A DNA stretch of 7,210 bases from Candidatus Glassbacteria bacterium RIFCSPLOWO2_12_FULL_58_11. Lineage in GTDB: Bacteria > Gemmatimonadota > Glassbacteria > GWA2-58-10. The stretch is taken from positions 1 to 7,210 of the forward strand of contig MFIX01000069.1 of the NCBI GenBank assembly GCA_001780825.1. Direction: 5' to 3'. A program made the position numbers and the translations under genes. Shown one piece after another: positions 1-5,321 of this stretch (position 1 is the stretch's first letter; every line of letters begins with the position of its first letter). The notes beneath the pieces were generated by a model. That model was not told the origin of the DNA. It made no database searches and worked only from the letters and a program-made list of their open reading frames with translations.

Positions 1-9
1 GAAAATTCC

Positions 10-918
10 ATGTCTATTCGTCCGGTAAGAAGGCTGGTCAAGGCCCGGCCGACTCTCGAAGGCGCGGGAGTGCACCTGCGGAGGGCGTTCGGGTTCGGCG
101 ATACGGCCGAGGTGGACCCGTTCCTGCTTCTGGATGACTTCCGCAATGAGCGGCCGGAGGACTACCTGGCCGGCTTTCCGTGGCATCCGCACCGCGGGAT
201 CGAGACAATCACCTATGTGCTCGCGGGGACTGTCGAGCACGGCGACAGCCTGGGCAACCGCGGCACCATTGCGGGCGGGGACATCCAATGGATGACCGCC
301 GGCAGCGGGATTATCCACCAGGAGATGCCCAAGGGCGACCCGAAAGGCCGGATGCACGGGTTTCAGTTGTGGGCCAATCTGCCTGCGGCGCTCAAGATGA
401 CGCCGCCCCGCTACCAGGAAGTGAAATCCGCGGACATTCCGGAGGTTATCGAGGATGACGGGACCCAAGCCCGTCTGGTCTGCGGCCACTTCTGTGGCAA
501 AAGGGGCCCGGTGGAGGGGATCGCCGCGGATCCCGTTTATGTCGATGTGTCTGTCCCGCCGGGCAAAAGAAAGACCCTGCCGGTGGAAACGACCAGCCAG
601 GCCTTCGCCTATGTCTTCGAGGGTTCCGGCAAGTTCTGCAATGCCTCGGCGCCTCTCGCGGTGCCGACCGAGAGCGCGGGCTGGCTGGACACCGCGCCGC
701 CCGCCGAGGCGGACAACCGCTCGCTCGTGCTCTTTGACCGCGGCGATGAGGTGACAGTCCAGGCCGGGGAACAGGGAATCCGGTTCCTCCTGGTCTCTGG
801 GCAGCCGCTGAAAGAGCCTGTCGCCTGGTACGGCCCGATTGTAATGAACACGCAGGAACAACTCCAGCAGGCCTTCGAGGAGCTCCAGCGCGGGACATTC
901 CTGAAACGGCAGGGATAA
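10..918 (+). CDS. Pirin family protein (bicupin)
   Basis: This is a 302-residue pirin-family protein, close to the family's usual ~230-300 residues. The N-terminal cupin carries HPHRGIET at residues 59-66 and GSGIIHQEMP at 98-107. Together they supply the expected metal ligands His59, His61, His103 and Glu105. The second cupin (Pirin_C) lies at about residues 175-290. No signal peptide is visible, so it should be cytosolic. Characterised bacterial pirins include quercetin 2,3-dioxygenases (E. coli YhhW) and regulators of pyruvate metabolism; the intact ligand set allows metal-dependent chemistry, but the substrate cannot be told from sequence. Only nine bases precede the ATG, so neither a ribosome-binding site nor an upstream start can be judged; the N-terminus (MSIRPVRRLV) looks natural for the family. 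Family call is confident, specific function is not. Confidence 0.95.
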   Translation: MSIRPVRRLVKARPTLEGAGVHLRRAFGFGDTAEVDPFLLLDDFRNERPEDYLAGFPWHPHRGIETITYVLAGTVEHGDSLGNRGTIAGGDIQWMTAGSGIIHQEMPKGDPKGRMHGFQLWANLPAALKMTPPRYQEVKSADIPEVIEDDGTQARLVCGHFCGKRGPVEGIAADPVYVDVSVPPGKRKTLPVETTSQAFAYVFEGSGKFCNASAPLAVPTESAGWLDTAPPAEADNRSLVLFDRGDEVTVQAGEQGIRFLLVSGQPLKEPVAWYGPIVMNTQEQLQQAFEELQRGTFLKRQG

Positions 919-992
919 TGCACTGGAAGCAGGCTTGCGAGGCTGGATAACTTTCGGTTCCGCTGGCAGAACACCTGATTGAACTGGCTGTC

Positions 993-1028
993 GGCCGGGT
1001 CCTGCGGGCTAGCCCGCCGGACCCGGTC
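993..1028. other. Long GC-rich hairpin after the pirin gene
   Basis: CCGGGTCC (995-1002) pairs perfectly with GGACCCGG (1019-1026), and GCGGGC (1004-1009) pairs with GCCCGC (1012-1017) inside it, separated by a single T/C mismatch and a TA centre. A G-T and a G-C pair (993-994 with 1027-1028) extend the stem outward. It sits 74 nt after the pirin stop. The following bases are CTGCTTTAG-like and lack a real T-tract, so it is not a canonical intrinsic terminator. It could be a 3'-end-stabilising structure, part of a Rho-dependent end, or one copy of a dispersed palindromic repeat. No gene was found in the rest of 919-1154. Confidence 0.7.
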
Positions 1029-1156
1029 TGCTTTAGATTCCATCTGCTTTCCATAGTGGATTACACTCCAGTGCCGGTCGATTCTCTCTTGAAATTCCTG
1101 CTCTCCCCAAGCATTTTTGTAGTTATCAATTAAGTCACAGTCAGTAAACTATTAAT

Positions 1157-1160
1157 GGAG
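1157..1160 (+). promoter_or_regulatory. Ribosome-binding site GGAG of the PH-domain gene
   Basis: GGAG is followed by 6 nt and then ATG at 1167. Because the first in-frame ATG (1155) overlaps this motif and the second (1161) touches it, the site argues for translation starting at the third ATG. Confidence 0.6.
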
Positions 1161-1166
1161 ATGAAC

Positions 1167-1676
1167 ATGCATCAAGGTGCTTCATTCAATGCTCCCTGGG
1201 GGACAAGCCTCAAGGTGATGACCGTTATTGCCGTGCTGATTCTCCTCAGCGTTCCGGTGCTTGGGCTGGTTACCGGGCCGGGCGGCTCCATCTTCTGGAA
1301 GATCAATATGCTTGTCTTGCCATTATCGATTCTGGCAATCGCGGTGTTTTTCATGATCCGGGGCTACCAGTTGACCGAGGACACATTGCTCGTACAGCGC
1401 CTGGGCTGGAAATCCAGAATCGACCTCTCCGGCCTGGTCTCGGCAGAGGCCGACCCCCAGGCCATGTCAAAATCGATCCGGACTTTCGGCAATGGCGGCC
1501 TGTTCTGTTTCGCGGGTGCATTACGCAATAGGAAGCTCGGGGGTTATCGCGCGTTCGCCACGGACCTCAAGTCCGCGGTGGTCTTGAGGTTCGAGAAGAA
1601 GGTAATTGTGGTGACTCCAGAGAATCCGGCGTATTTTGTTTCCAGAATTAAGGAATTGCGGAACCTGAAAAGCTAG
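1167..1676 (+). CDS. Membrane protein with bacterial PH-like domain
   Basis: A 169-residue protein of unknown physiological role. After a short N-terminus there are two hydrophobic segments, about residues 15-35 (LKVMTVIAVLILLSVPVLG) and 43-64, joined by a short GPGGS-containing turn. A soluble domain of roughly 100 residues follows, beginning RGYQLTEDTLLVQRLGW and containing the turn-and-strand pattern of bacterial PH-like domains (bPH/PF10882-type: conversion of 'Y.l..d.L.v.r..w...i.l..l' to a later 'V.vTPenP..F...i'). This two-TM plus PH layout is common in uncharacterised bacterial proteins. The ORF is open from ATG 1155, but GGAG at 1157-1160 is correctly placed only for ATG 1167. No terminator lies between its stop and the small ORF at 1772, so the two are probably cotranscribed. 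The family assignment is from pattern recognition and is moderate. Confidence 0.8.
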   Translation: MHQGASFNAPWGTSLKVMTVIAVLILLSVPVLGLVTGPGGSIFWKINMLVLPLSILAIAVFFMIRGYQLTEDTLLVQRLGWKSRIDLSGLVSAEADPQAMSKSIRTFGNGGLFCFAGALRNRKLGGYRAFATDLKSAVVLRFEKKVIVVTPENPAYFVSRIKELRNLKS

Positions 1677-1761
1677 AGCATAAAAAATTTTGGAACCGTA
1701 CCTCCGGTCGCAGCGTCATACAGGGCAGAGGTTCAGAAAACCTAAACTCGACAACCAAACC

Positions 1762-1766
1762 GGAGG
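1762..1766 (+). promoter_or_regulatory. Strong ribosome-binding site GGAGG of the small ORF
   Basis: GGAGG (inside ACCGGAGGAATCAATG) lies 5 nt before ATG 1772. It matches the strength and spacing of the sites before corA, ilvD and the GH105-like gene in this window, and is the main argument that the 29-codon ORF is translated. Confidence 0.75.
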
Positions 1767-1771
1767 AATCA

Positions 1772-1861
1772 ATGAACGCTCAAGAAAGACTCAACCTGGC
1801 CGCCAATGCGCTGCTGGTTCTGACACTCTACTTCTCGTTTCTGGCTCTGACACTGGTCTAG
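1772..1861 (+). CDS. Small single-pass membrane protein, 29 residues
   Basis: The ORF runs ATG to TAG over 29 codons. Residues 1-8 are polar (MNAQERLN) and residues 9-29 form one continuous hydrophobic stretch (LAANALLVLTL, then YFSFLALTLV) ending at the C-terminus, long enough for one membrane helix. Glu5 and Arg6 are the only charged residues. GGAGG sits 5 nt upstream, and an intrinsic terminator starts 25 nt after the stop, so start, stop and transcript end are consistent with a real gene. It follows the PH-domain membrane protein by 95 nt with no terminator between, which suggests a shared transcript and perhaps a shared complex. I do not recognise a family. Small membrane subunits of similar size (KdpF, CydX and others) show the size is plausible, but there is no sequence link to them. 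A chance ORF is possible but less likely. Confidence 0.65.
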   Translation: MNAQERLNLAANALLVLTLYFSFLALTLV

Positions 1862-1885
1862 GAAGATCTCCTGTTCCGGTCCGCG

Positions 1886-1914
1886 AGGCCGTCCCAAAAG
1901 GGCGGCCTTTTTTT
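1886..1914 (+). terminator. Intrinsic (Rho-independent) terminator after the small ORF
   Basis: AGGCCG (1886-1891) pairs perfectly with CGGCCT (1903-1908), and CCC (1893-1895) with GGG (1900-1902), around an AAAA loop and with one bulged T. The stem is followed directly by a T-run to 1914. It closes the transcription unit of the PH-domain protein and the 29-residue protein and insulates corA. Confidence 0.93.
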
Positions 1915-1986
1915 GTTCCGATAACCGACAACAGAATTTGTACGGCCGCAAAAATTCAACCTGCTTCCATGATTTACTGTGGAAAC

Positions 1987-2015
1987 TTGTTACAGATTCC
2001 CGAATTGGCTATTTT
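1987..2015 (+). promoter_or_regulatory. Possible sigma70-type promoter for corA
   Basis: TTGTTA (1987-1992) and TATTTT (2010-2015) are separated by 17 nt, each matching four of six consensus bases. The position, after the upstream terminator and about 160 nt before the corA start, is sensible. The match is weak and promoter consensus in this organism is unknown. The 259 nt between terminator and corA contain no gene I can support, and I see no M-box (Mg2+ riboswitch) signature in it. Confidence 0.25.
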
Positions 2016-2142
2016 ATTCAAGCCCCTTCAAGACAAGAGAGAGGACCGGGCGACCGATCCTTGGGAGAGGGGCACGTTTAAGGGCAGATTCCATTTCCGT
2101 CTATCGACTTATCCATGGTGGTTTCCAGCGCTCATTTCAAGA

Positions 2143-2161
2143 GCCGGCGGCCTCGGCCGGC
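2143..2161 (+). promoter_or_regulatory. GC-rich hairpin directly before the corA ribosome-binding site
   Basis: GCCGGC (2143-2148) and GCCGGC (2156-2161) are self-complementary arms around a 7-nt loop (GGCCTCG). The stem ends at the base immediately before GGGAGG (2162-2167). As RNA it would stack against the Shine-Dalgarno and could affect its accessibility. It is a visible structure; a regulatory role is inference. Confidence 0.5.
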
Positions 2162-2167
2162 GGGAGG
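2162..2167 (+). promoter_or_regulatory. Ribosome-binding site GGGAGG of corA
   Basis: GGGAGG lies 6 nt before ATG 2174 and fixes the corA start. The reading frame stays open upstream to a GTG at 1979, but no such motif precedes that codon and the upstream residues do not look like CorA. Confidence 0.85.
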
Positions 2168-2173
2168 CAGCCC

Positions 2174-3241
2174 ATGACATCCCGGTTTATCAAAAAGCTC
2201 TCCAAAAAGAAAGGTCTTTCCCCGGGCACTCTGGTTTTTGTGGGTCACGAAAGGAAATACGAGGTGGGAATTTCGCTGATCGACTACGATGAAAATAAGC
2301 TGGTCGAGAAAAAGATCGAAAATATCGAGGACTGTTTCCCCTGCCGCGACAGCCAATCGACCTGCTGGATCAACGTCAACGGCATCCACGACCTGGAAGT
2401 CATTGAAAAACTGGGCCGGCATTTCAACCTTCACCCCCTCCTGCTCGAAGATGTAGTGAACTCCGACCACCGGCCCAAGCTGGAGGAGTACGATGATTAC
2501 CTGTTCATTGTCCTGAAAATGCTCTATTACGATGAAGAACAAGAGGAGATCAAAGCGGAACAAGTGTCACTGATCCTCGGGCGCGGGTATGTCATTTCGC
2601 TGGAGGAAAGCGAAAAGGACGTGTTCGAGTCGGTGCGGGAGAGGCTGAGAAAGGGCAAGGGCCGTATCCGCAAGTTGGGCGCGGACTGCCTGGCGCACGC
2701 CCTGATCGATGCCGTGGTTGATAATTATTTCACGGTTCTCGAAAAGCTGGATGATACGATCGAAGACCTCGAGGAGGAGCTGCTGGCAAATCCCTCCGAG
2801 AAAATATTGGAAGATATCCACAACCTCAAGCGGGAGCTGGTTTTTCTGCGTAAAAGCGTCTGGCCGCTTCGCGAGGTGGTTTCGGAGATGAGCCGGGAGA
2901 GCAGCGAGCTGATCAGCAATGACGTGCTGCCCTTCCTGCGCGATGTTCAAGACCACACCATCCAGGTCATCGATACGATAGAGATCTTCCGTGACCTGAT
3001 CTCGAGCATACTCGATACCTATCTCTCCAGTATCAACAACAAGCTGAATGCGGTAATGAAGGTGCTGACCATTATCGCCACGATTTTCATTCCCCTGACC
3101 TTTATTTCCGGCGTTTACGGGATGAATTTCCAGTATATGCCCGAGCTGCACAAGCCCTGGGGCTATCCCATGGCGCTGTTGACCATGGCCGGCGTGGCGA
3201 CTATCATGCTGACGTATTTCAAACGGAAATCCTGGCTTTAG
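2174..3241 (+). CDS. corA: Magnesium/cobalt transport protein CorA
   Basis: A 355-residue CorA channel that moves Mg2+ (and Co2+) across the inner membrane as a pentamer. Residues 1 to about 285 are the cytosolic alpha/beta funnel plus long stalk helix; TM1 is about 294-314 and TM2 about 330-349, followed by a basic tail (KRKSWL). The signature YGMNFQYMPEL is at 315-325, with the selectivity GMN at 316-318. From memory it aligns closely along its length with the structurally solved Thermotoga maritima CorA, with a constant offset of four near the functional sites: Asp93 and Asp257 match that protein's regulatory metal-site Asp89 and Asp253, and Asn292 and Asn318 match pore Asn288 and Asn314. 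All key residues are present, so it should be functional. It is flanked by terminators on both sides and looks monocistronic. Confidence 0.97.
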   Translation: MTSRFIKKLSKKKGLSPGTLVFVGHERKYEVGISLIDYDENKLVEKKIENIEDCFPCRDSQSTCWINVNGIHDLEVIEKLGRHFNLHPLLLEDVVNSDHRPKLEEYDDYLFIVLKMLYYDEEQEEIKAEQVSLILGRGYVISLEESEKDVFESVRERLRKGKGRIRKLGADCLAHALIDAVVDNYFTVLEKLDDTIEDLEEELLANPSEKILEDIHNLKRELVFLRKSVWPLREVVSEMSRESSELISNDVLPFLRDVQDHTIQVIDTIEIFRDLISSILDTYLSSINNKLNAVMKVLTIIATIFIPLTFISGVYGMNFQYMPELHKPWGYPMALLTMAGVATIMLTYFKRKSWL

Positions 3242-3245
3242 GCGG

Positions 3246-3263
3246 CCGGAGCGCCATCTCCGG
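3246..3263 (+). other. Small hairpin just after corA stop
   Basis: CCGGAG (3246-3251) pairs perfectly with CTCCGG (3258-3263) around a 6-nt loop, starting 4 nt after the corA stop. It has no T-run and is followed 12 nt later by the stronger terminator hairpin, so it probably only stabilises the corA 3' end. Confidence 0.5.
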
Positions 3264-3275
3264 TTCTCAGCCTGC

Positions 3276-3299
3276 CGCCGGGCCGGCGCCGGCGTTTTT
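3276..3299 (+). terminator. Intrinsic terminator of corA
   Basis: CGCCGG (3276-3281) pairs with CCGGCG (3289-3294) around a 7-nt loop, and five Ts follow at once (3295-3299). The loop region is itself GC-palindromic, so alternative pairings exist, but every version ends at the same T-run. It separates corA from ilvD. Confidence 0.75.
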
Positions 3300-3461
3300 C
3301 ATCAGCCTAACGCAGCACGGCATGGCGGGAAATCAAGCTCTTCCTATTGCGGCAGGGAGTGCCGGGGTGCTATTTTTAGCGCTATTCGGCATATTTCCCT
3401 TCGGAAACGTTCAAGAATTTCTGTAGCATCAGCTAATAAATCATACAGCGGGAGGAACCAC

Positions 3462-5153
3462 ATGCCAGTCAAGAAAGCGGCGCTGAACAGGACCAGCGCC
3501 CAGTTGCTCCAGGACCCCTCTTACCCGGCCTCGCATGCGATGCTCTACGGCGCGGGGATGAAAGATGGGGATTTTGCCAAGGCCCAGGTGGCGATCTGCA
3601 GCATGGGCTTCGAGTTCAACACCTGCAACATGCACCTGAACGATTTCGCGGTTAAGGTGAAAGCCTCGGTGGAGTCCGCCGGGCTGAGGGGATGGATTTT
3701 CAATACGATCGGAGTCAGCGATGGCATCTCGATGGGCACTCAGGGAATGAAATTTTCCCTGCCCTCGCGGGATATTATCGCCGATTCCATCGAAGACCAT
3801 GTCTACGCGCATTACTACGACGCCCTGATCGCCATCCCGGGCTGCGATAAGAACATGCCCGGCTCGGTGATGGCGATGGGCCGGCTGGACCGGCCCTCGC
3901 TCTTGGTGTACGGCGGCACGATCCGCGCCGGGCACTGGCATGGAAAAGACCTGAACATTGTCTCCGCTTTCGAGGCCTATGGCGAGTGGCTCTCCGGCAA
4001 AATCAGCGAGAAGGAGTTGACCCAGGTTAAGAAACACTCCTGCCCGGGCCCCGGGGCCTGCGGCGGGATGTACACCGCCAATACCATCTCCTCGGCCATC
4101 GAGACCCTGGGGATGAGCCTGCCCTACAGCTCCTCCTACCCGGCGGACAGCCCGGAGAAGCTGGCGGAGCTGAAAAGCGCCGGTAAATATATCCGGCTGC
4201 TGCTGGAGAAAAATATTACGCCGAAAAAAATCCTCACCCGCAAGGCTTTCGAGAATGCGATTGCGGTGGTGATGGCGCTCGGCGGCTCGACGAATGCCGT
4301 CCTGCACCTGATCGCGATTGCCAAGAGCGTGGATGTTCCCCTGACCATCGATGATTTCCAGAAGATCAGCGACCGCACGCCCTACCTGGCGGACCTCAAG
4401 CCCAGCGGCCGTTTCCTGATGGAGGATCTTCACCGGGCCGGCGGAGTCCCCGCGCTGCAGAAACTTCTGCTGGAGAATGGCTACCTCGACGGCGACTGCC
4501 TGACTGTCACCGGCAAGACCCTGGCCGAGAACCTCAAAAAAGTGCCCGGCCTGGTCCGGGGGCAGAAAGTTGTCCTGCCCCTCTCGAAGCCGATCAAGAA
4601 GACCGGGCACATCCAGATTCTCTACGGCAACCTGGCCCCGGAGGGTGCGGTGGCCAAGATCACCGGCAAGGAGGGCACTCGTTTCTCCGGCCCGGCCCGG
4701 GTTTTCGACTCCGAGGAGGAGGCGATCCACGCCCTGGAAAAGAAGAAGATTTACGAGGGGGATGTGGTGGTGATCCGCTACGAGGGGCCGAAAGGTGGGC
4801 CGGGCATGCGCGAAATGCTCAAAGTCACCGCGGCGATCATGGGCGCCGGCCTGGGCCAGAGCGTGGCCCTGATCACCGACGGCCGCTTTTCCGGGGGTAC
4901 TCACGGGTTCATGATCGGCCATATCTGCCCGGAGGCTAAAACCGGCGGACCCCTGGCCCTGGTGCGCGATGGCGACAAGATCGCAATCGATGCCGGGAAG
5001 CACTCGATTAACCTGGAAGTGGCTGACAAAGAGCTGGCCCGCCGCAAGAAGAGCTGGAAGCCGCCCGAGTCGCAGTTTAAGAAAGGGGCGCTCTGGAAGT
5101 ACGAGAGGATGGTTTCCCCGGCCTCCCAGGGCTGCGTGACGGATGAGGGCTGA
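3462..5153 (+). CDS. ilvD: Dihydroxy-acid dehydratase, [2Fe-2S] type (EC 4.2.1.9)
   Basis: A 563-residue full-length IlvD/Edd-family dehydratase that converts 2,3-dihydroxy-isovalerate and -methylvalerate to the 2-oxo acids, the third common step of valine/isoleucine synthesis, in the cytosol. Iron-sulfur ligands are visible as Cys55 (FNTCNMHL), Cys128 (PGCDKNMPG) and Cys200 (GPGACGGMYTAN). The three-Cys set, with Cys in the first motif, is that of [2Fe-2S] enzymes (Mycobacterium type) rather than the E. coli [4Fe-4S] type. The C-terminal active-site motif FSGGTHGFMIGH starts at 476, giving Ser477 as the likely base. CDKNMPG and the SLPYSSS segment favour dihydroxy-acid over sugar-acid dehydratases of the family. 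GGGAGG (3450-3455) lies 6 nt before the ATG. No other branched-chain amino acid genes adjoin it, and no leader-peptide attenuator or clear 3' terminator was found. Confidence 0.95.
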   Translation: MPVKKAALNRTSAQLLQDPSYPASHAMLYGAGMKDGDFAKAQVAICSMGFEFNTCNMHLNDFAVKVKASVESAGLRGWIFNTIGVSDGISMGTQGMKFSLPSRDIIADSIEDHVYAHYYDALIAIPGCDKNMPGSVMAMGRLDRPSLLVYGGTIRAGHWHGKDLNIVSAFEAYGEWLSGKISEKELTQVKKHSCPGPGACGGMYTANTISSAIETLGMSLPYSSSYPADSPEKLAELKSAGKYIRLLLEKNITPKKILTRKAFENAIAVVMALGGSTNAVLHLIAIAKSVDVPLTIDDFQKISDRTPYLADLKPSGRFLMEDLHRAGGVPALQKLLLENGYLDGDCLTVTGKTLAENLKKVPGLVRGQKVVLPLSKPIKKTGHIQILYGNLAPEGAVAKITGKEGTRFSGPARVFDSEEEAIHALEKKKIYEGDVVVIRYEGPKGGPGMREMLKVTAAIMGAGLGQSVALITDGRFSGGTHGFMIGHICPEAKTGGPLALVRDGDKIAIDAGKHSINLEVADKELARRKKSWKPPESQFKKGALWKYERMVSPASQGCVTDEG

Positions 5154-5182
5154 GCCTGCGGCGCGAGCGATTACCGGTTGCC

Positions 5183-5197
5183 ATTGTCCAGGACAAT
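5183..5197. promoter_or_regulatory. 15-nt perfect inverted repeat, possible operator
   Basis: ATTGTCC and GGACAAT flank a central A, an exact palindrome 30 nt after ilvD and 125 nt before the next gene. Its left half contains TTGTCC (5184-5189), a four-of-six -35 match that has TAGAAA (5207-5212) 17 nt downstream, so the palindrome could overlap a promoter, a common operator position. As RNA it could also form a 6-bp, 3-nt-loop hairpin, but the following TTTCAATT is a poor terminator tail. The repeat is certain; its role is inference. Confidence 0.45.
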
Positions 5198-5244
5198 TTC
5201 AATTAATAGAAAGTTTTTGCAGTTCCATCGCCTTAATAACCTCC

Positions 5245-5276
5245 TATCCTGTAATGTTGCGCATTATTTCAGGATA
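5245..5276. promoter_or_regulatory. Interrupted inverted repeat upstream of the GH105-like gene
   Basis: TATCCTG (5245-5251) plus TAATG (5252-5256) are mirrored by CATTA (5262-5266) and CAGGATA (5270-5276), with a TTGCG loop and a TTT bulge between the two right-hand blocks. The 12 paired positions end 45 nt before the TTG start. No T-run follows, so it is not an intrinsic terminator. It could be a transcription-factor operator or a 5'-UTR hairpin of the following gene. Confidence 0.5.
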
Positions 5277-5310
5277 ACACCCCGGCTCGCCTGGCAGTTT
5301 CTTAAAGACG

Positions 5311-5316
5311 CGGAGG
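5311..5316 (+). promoter_or_regulatory. Ribosome-binding site CGGAGG deciding a TTG start
   Basis: CGGAGG lies 5 nt before TTG 5322. No in-frame ATG or GTG lies close upstream or within the signal-peptide region, and the residues that follow form a signal peptide, so this site fixes a non-ATG start. Confidence 0.8.
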
Positions 5317-5321
5317 ATCGA

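Noticed and set aside
1089..1117. Possible promoter TTGAAA then CATTTT upstream of the PH-domain gene.
   Set aside because: The -35 match is good (five of six) but the -10 matches only three of six, too weak to annotate.
1979..2173. N-terminal extension of CorA by 65 residues from GTG 1979.
   Set aside because: There is no ribosome-binding site at 1979, the extension does not resemble CorA, and GGGAGG is ideally placed for ATG 2174.
1915..2173. Possible M-box or other Mg2+ riboswitch in the corA leader.
   Set aside because: I could not find the conserved M-box sequence blocks. Only the short hairpin at 2143-2161 is visible.
1690..2292. A 200-codon + strand frame across the small ORF, terminator and start of corA.
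   Set aside because: It begins at a TTG with no Shine-Dalgarno, runs through the terminator hairpin and overlaps corA in another frame; its translation looks random.
3322..3426. A 34-codon ORF (MAGNQALPIAAGS, then a hydrophobic stretch) between the corA terminator and ilvD, considered as a small protein or ilvD leader peptide.
   Set aside because: No Shine-Dalgarno precedes the ATG, there is no run of Ile/Val/Leu codons, and no attenuator hairpin with a T-run lies between it and ilvD. It is kept only as a remote possibility.
3441..5003. A 520-codon open frame on the minus strand opposite ilvD.
   Set aside because: It mirrors the codon phase of a well-conserved ilvD. Its translation has no recognisable domain, and open antisense frames are expected opposite GC-rich genes.
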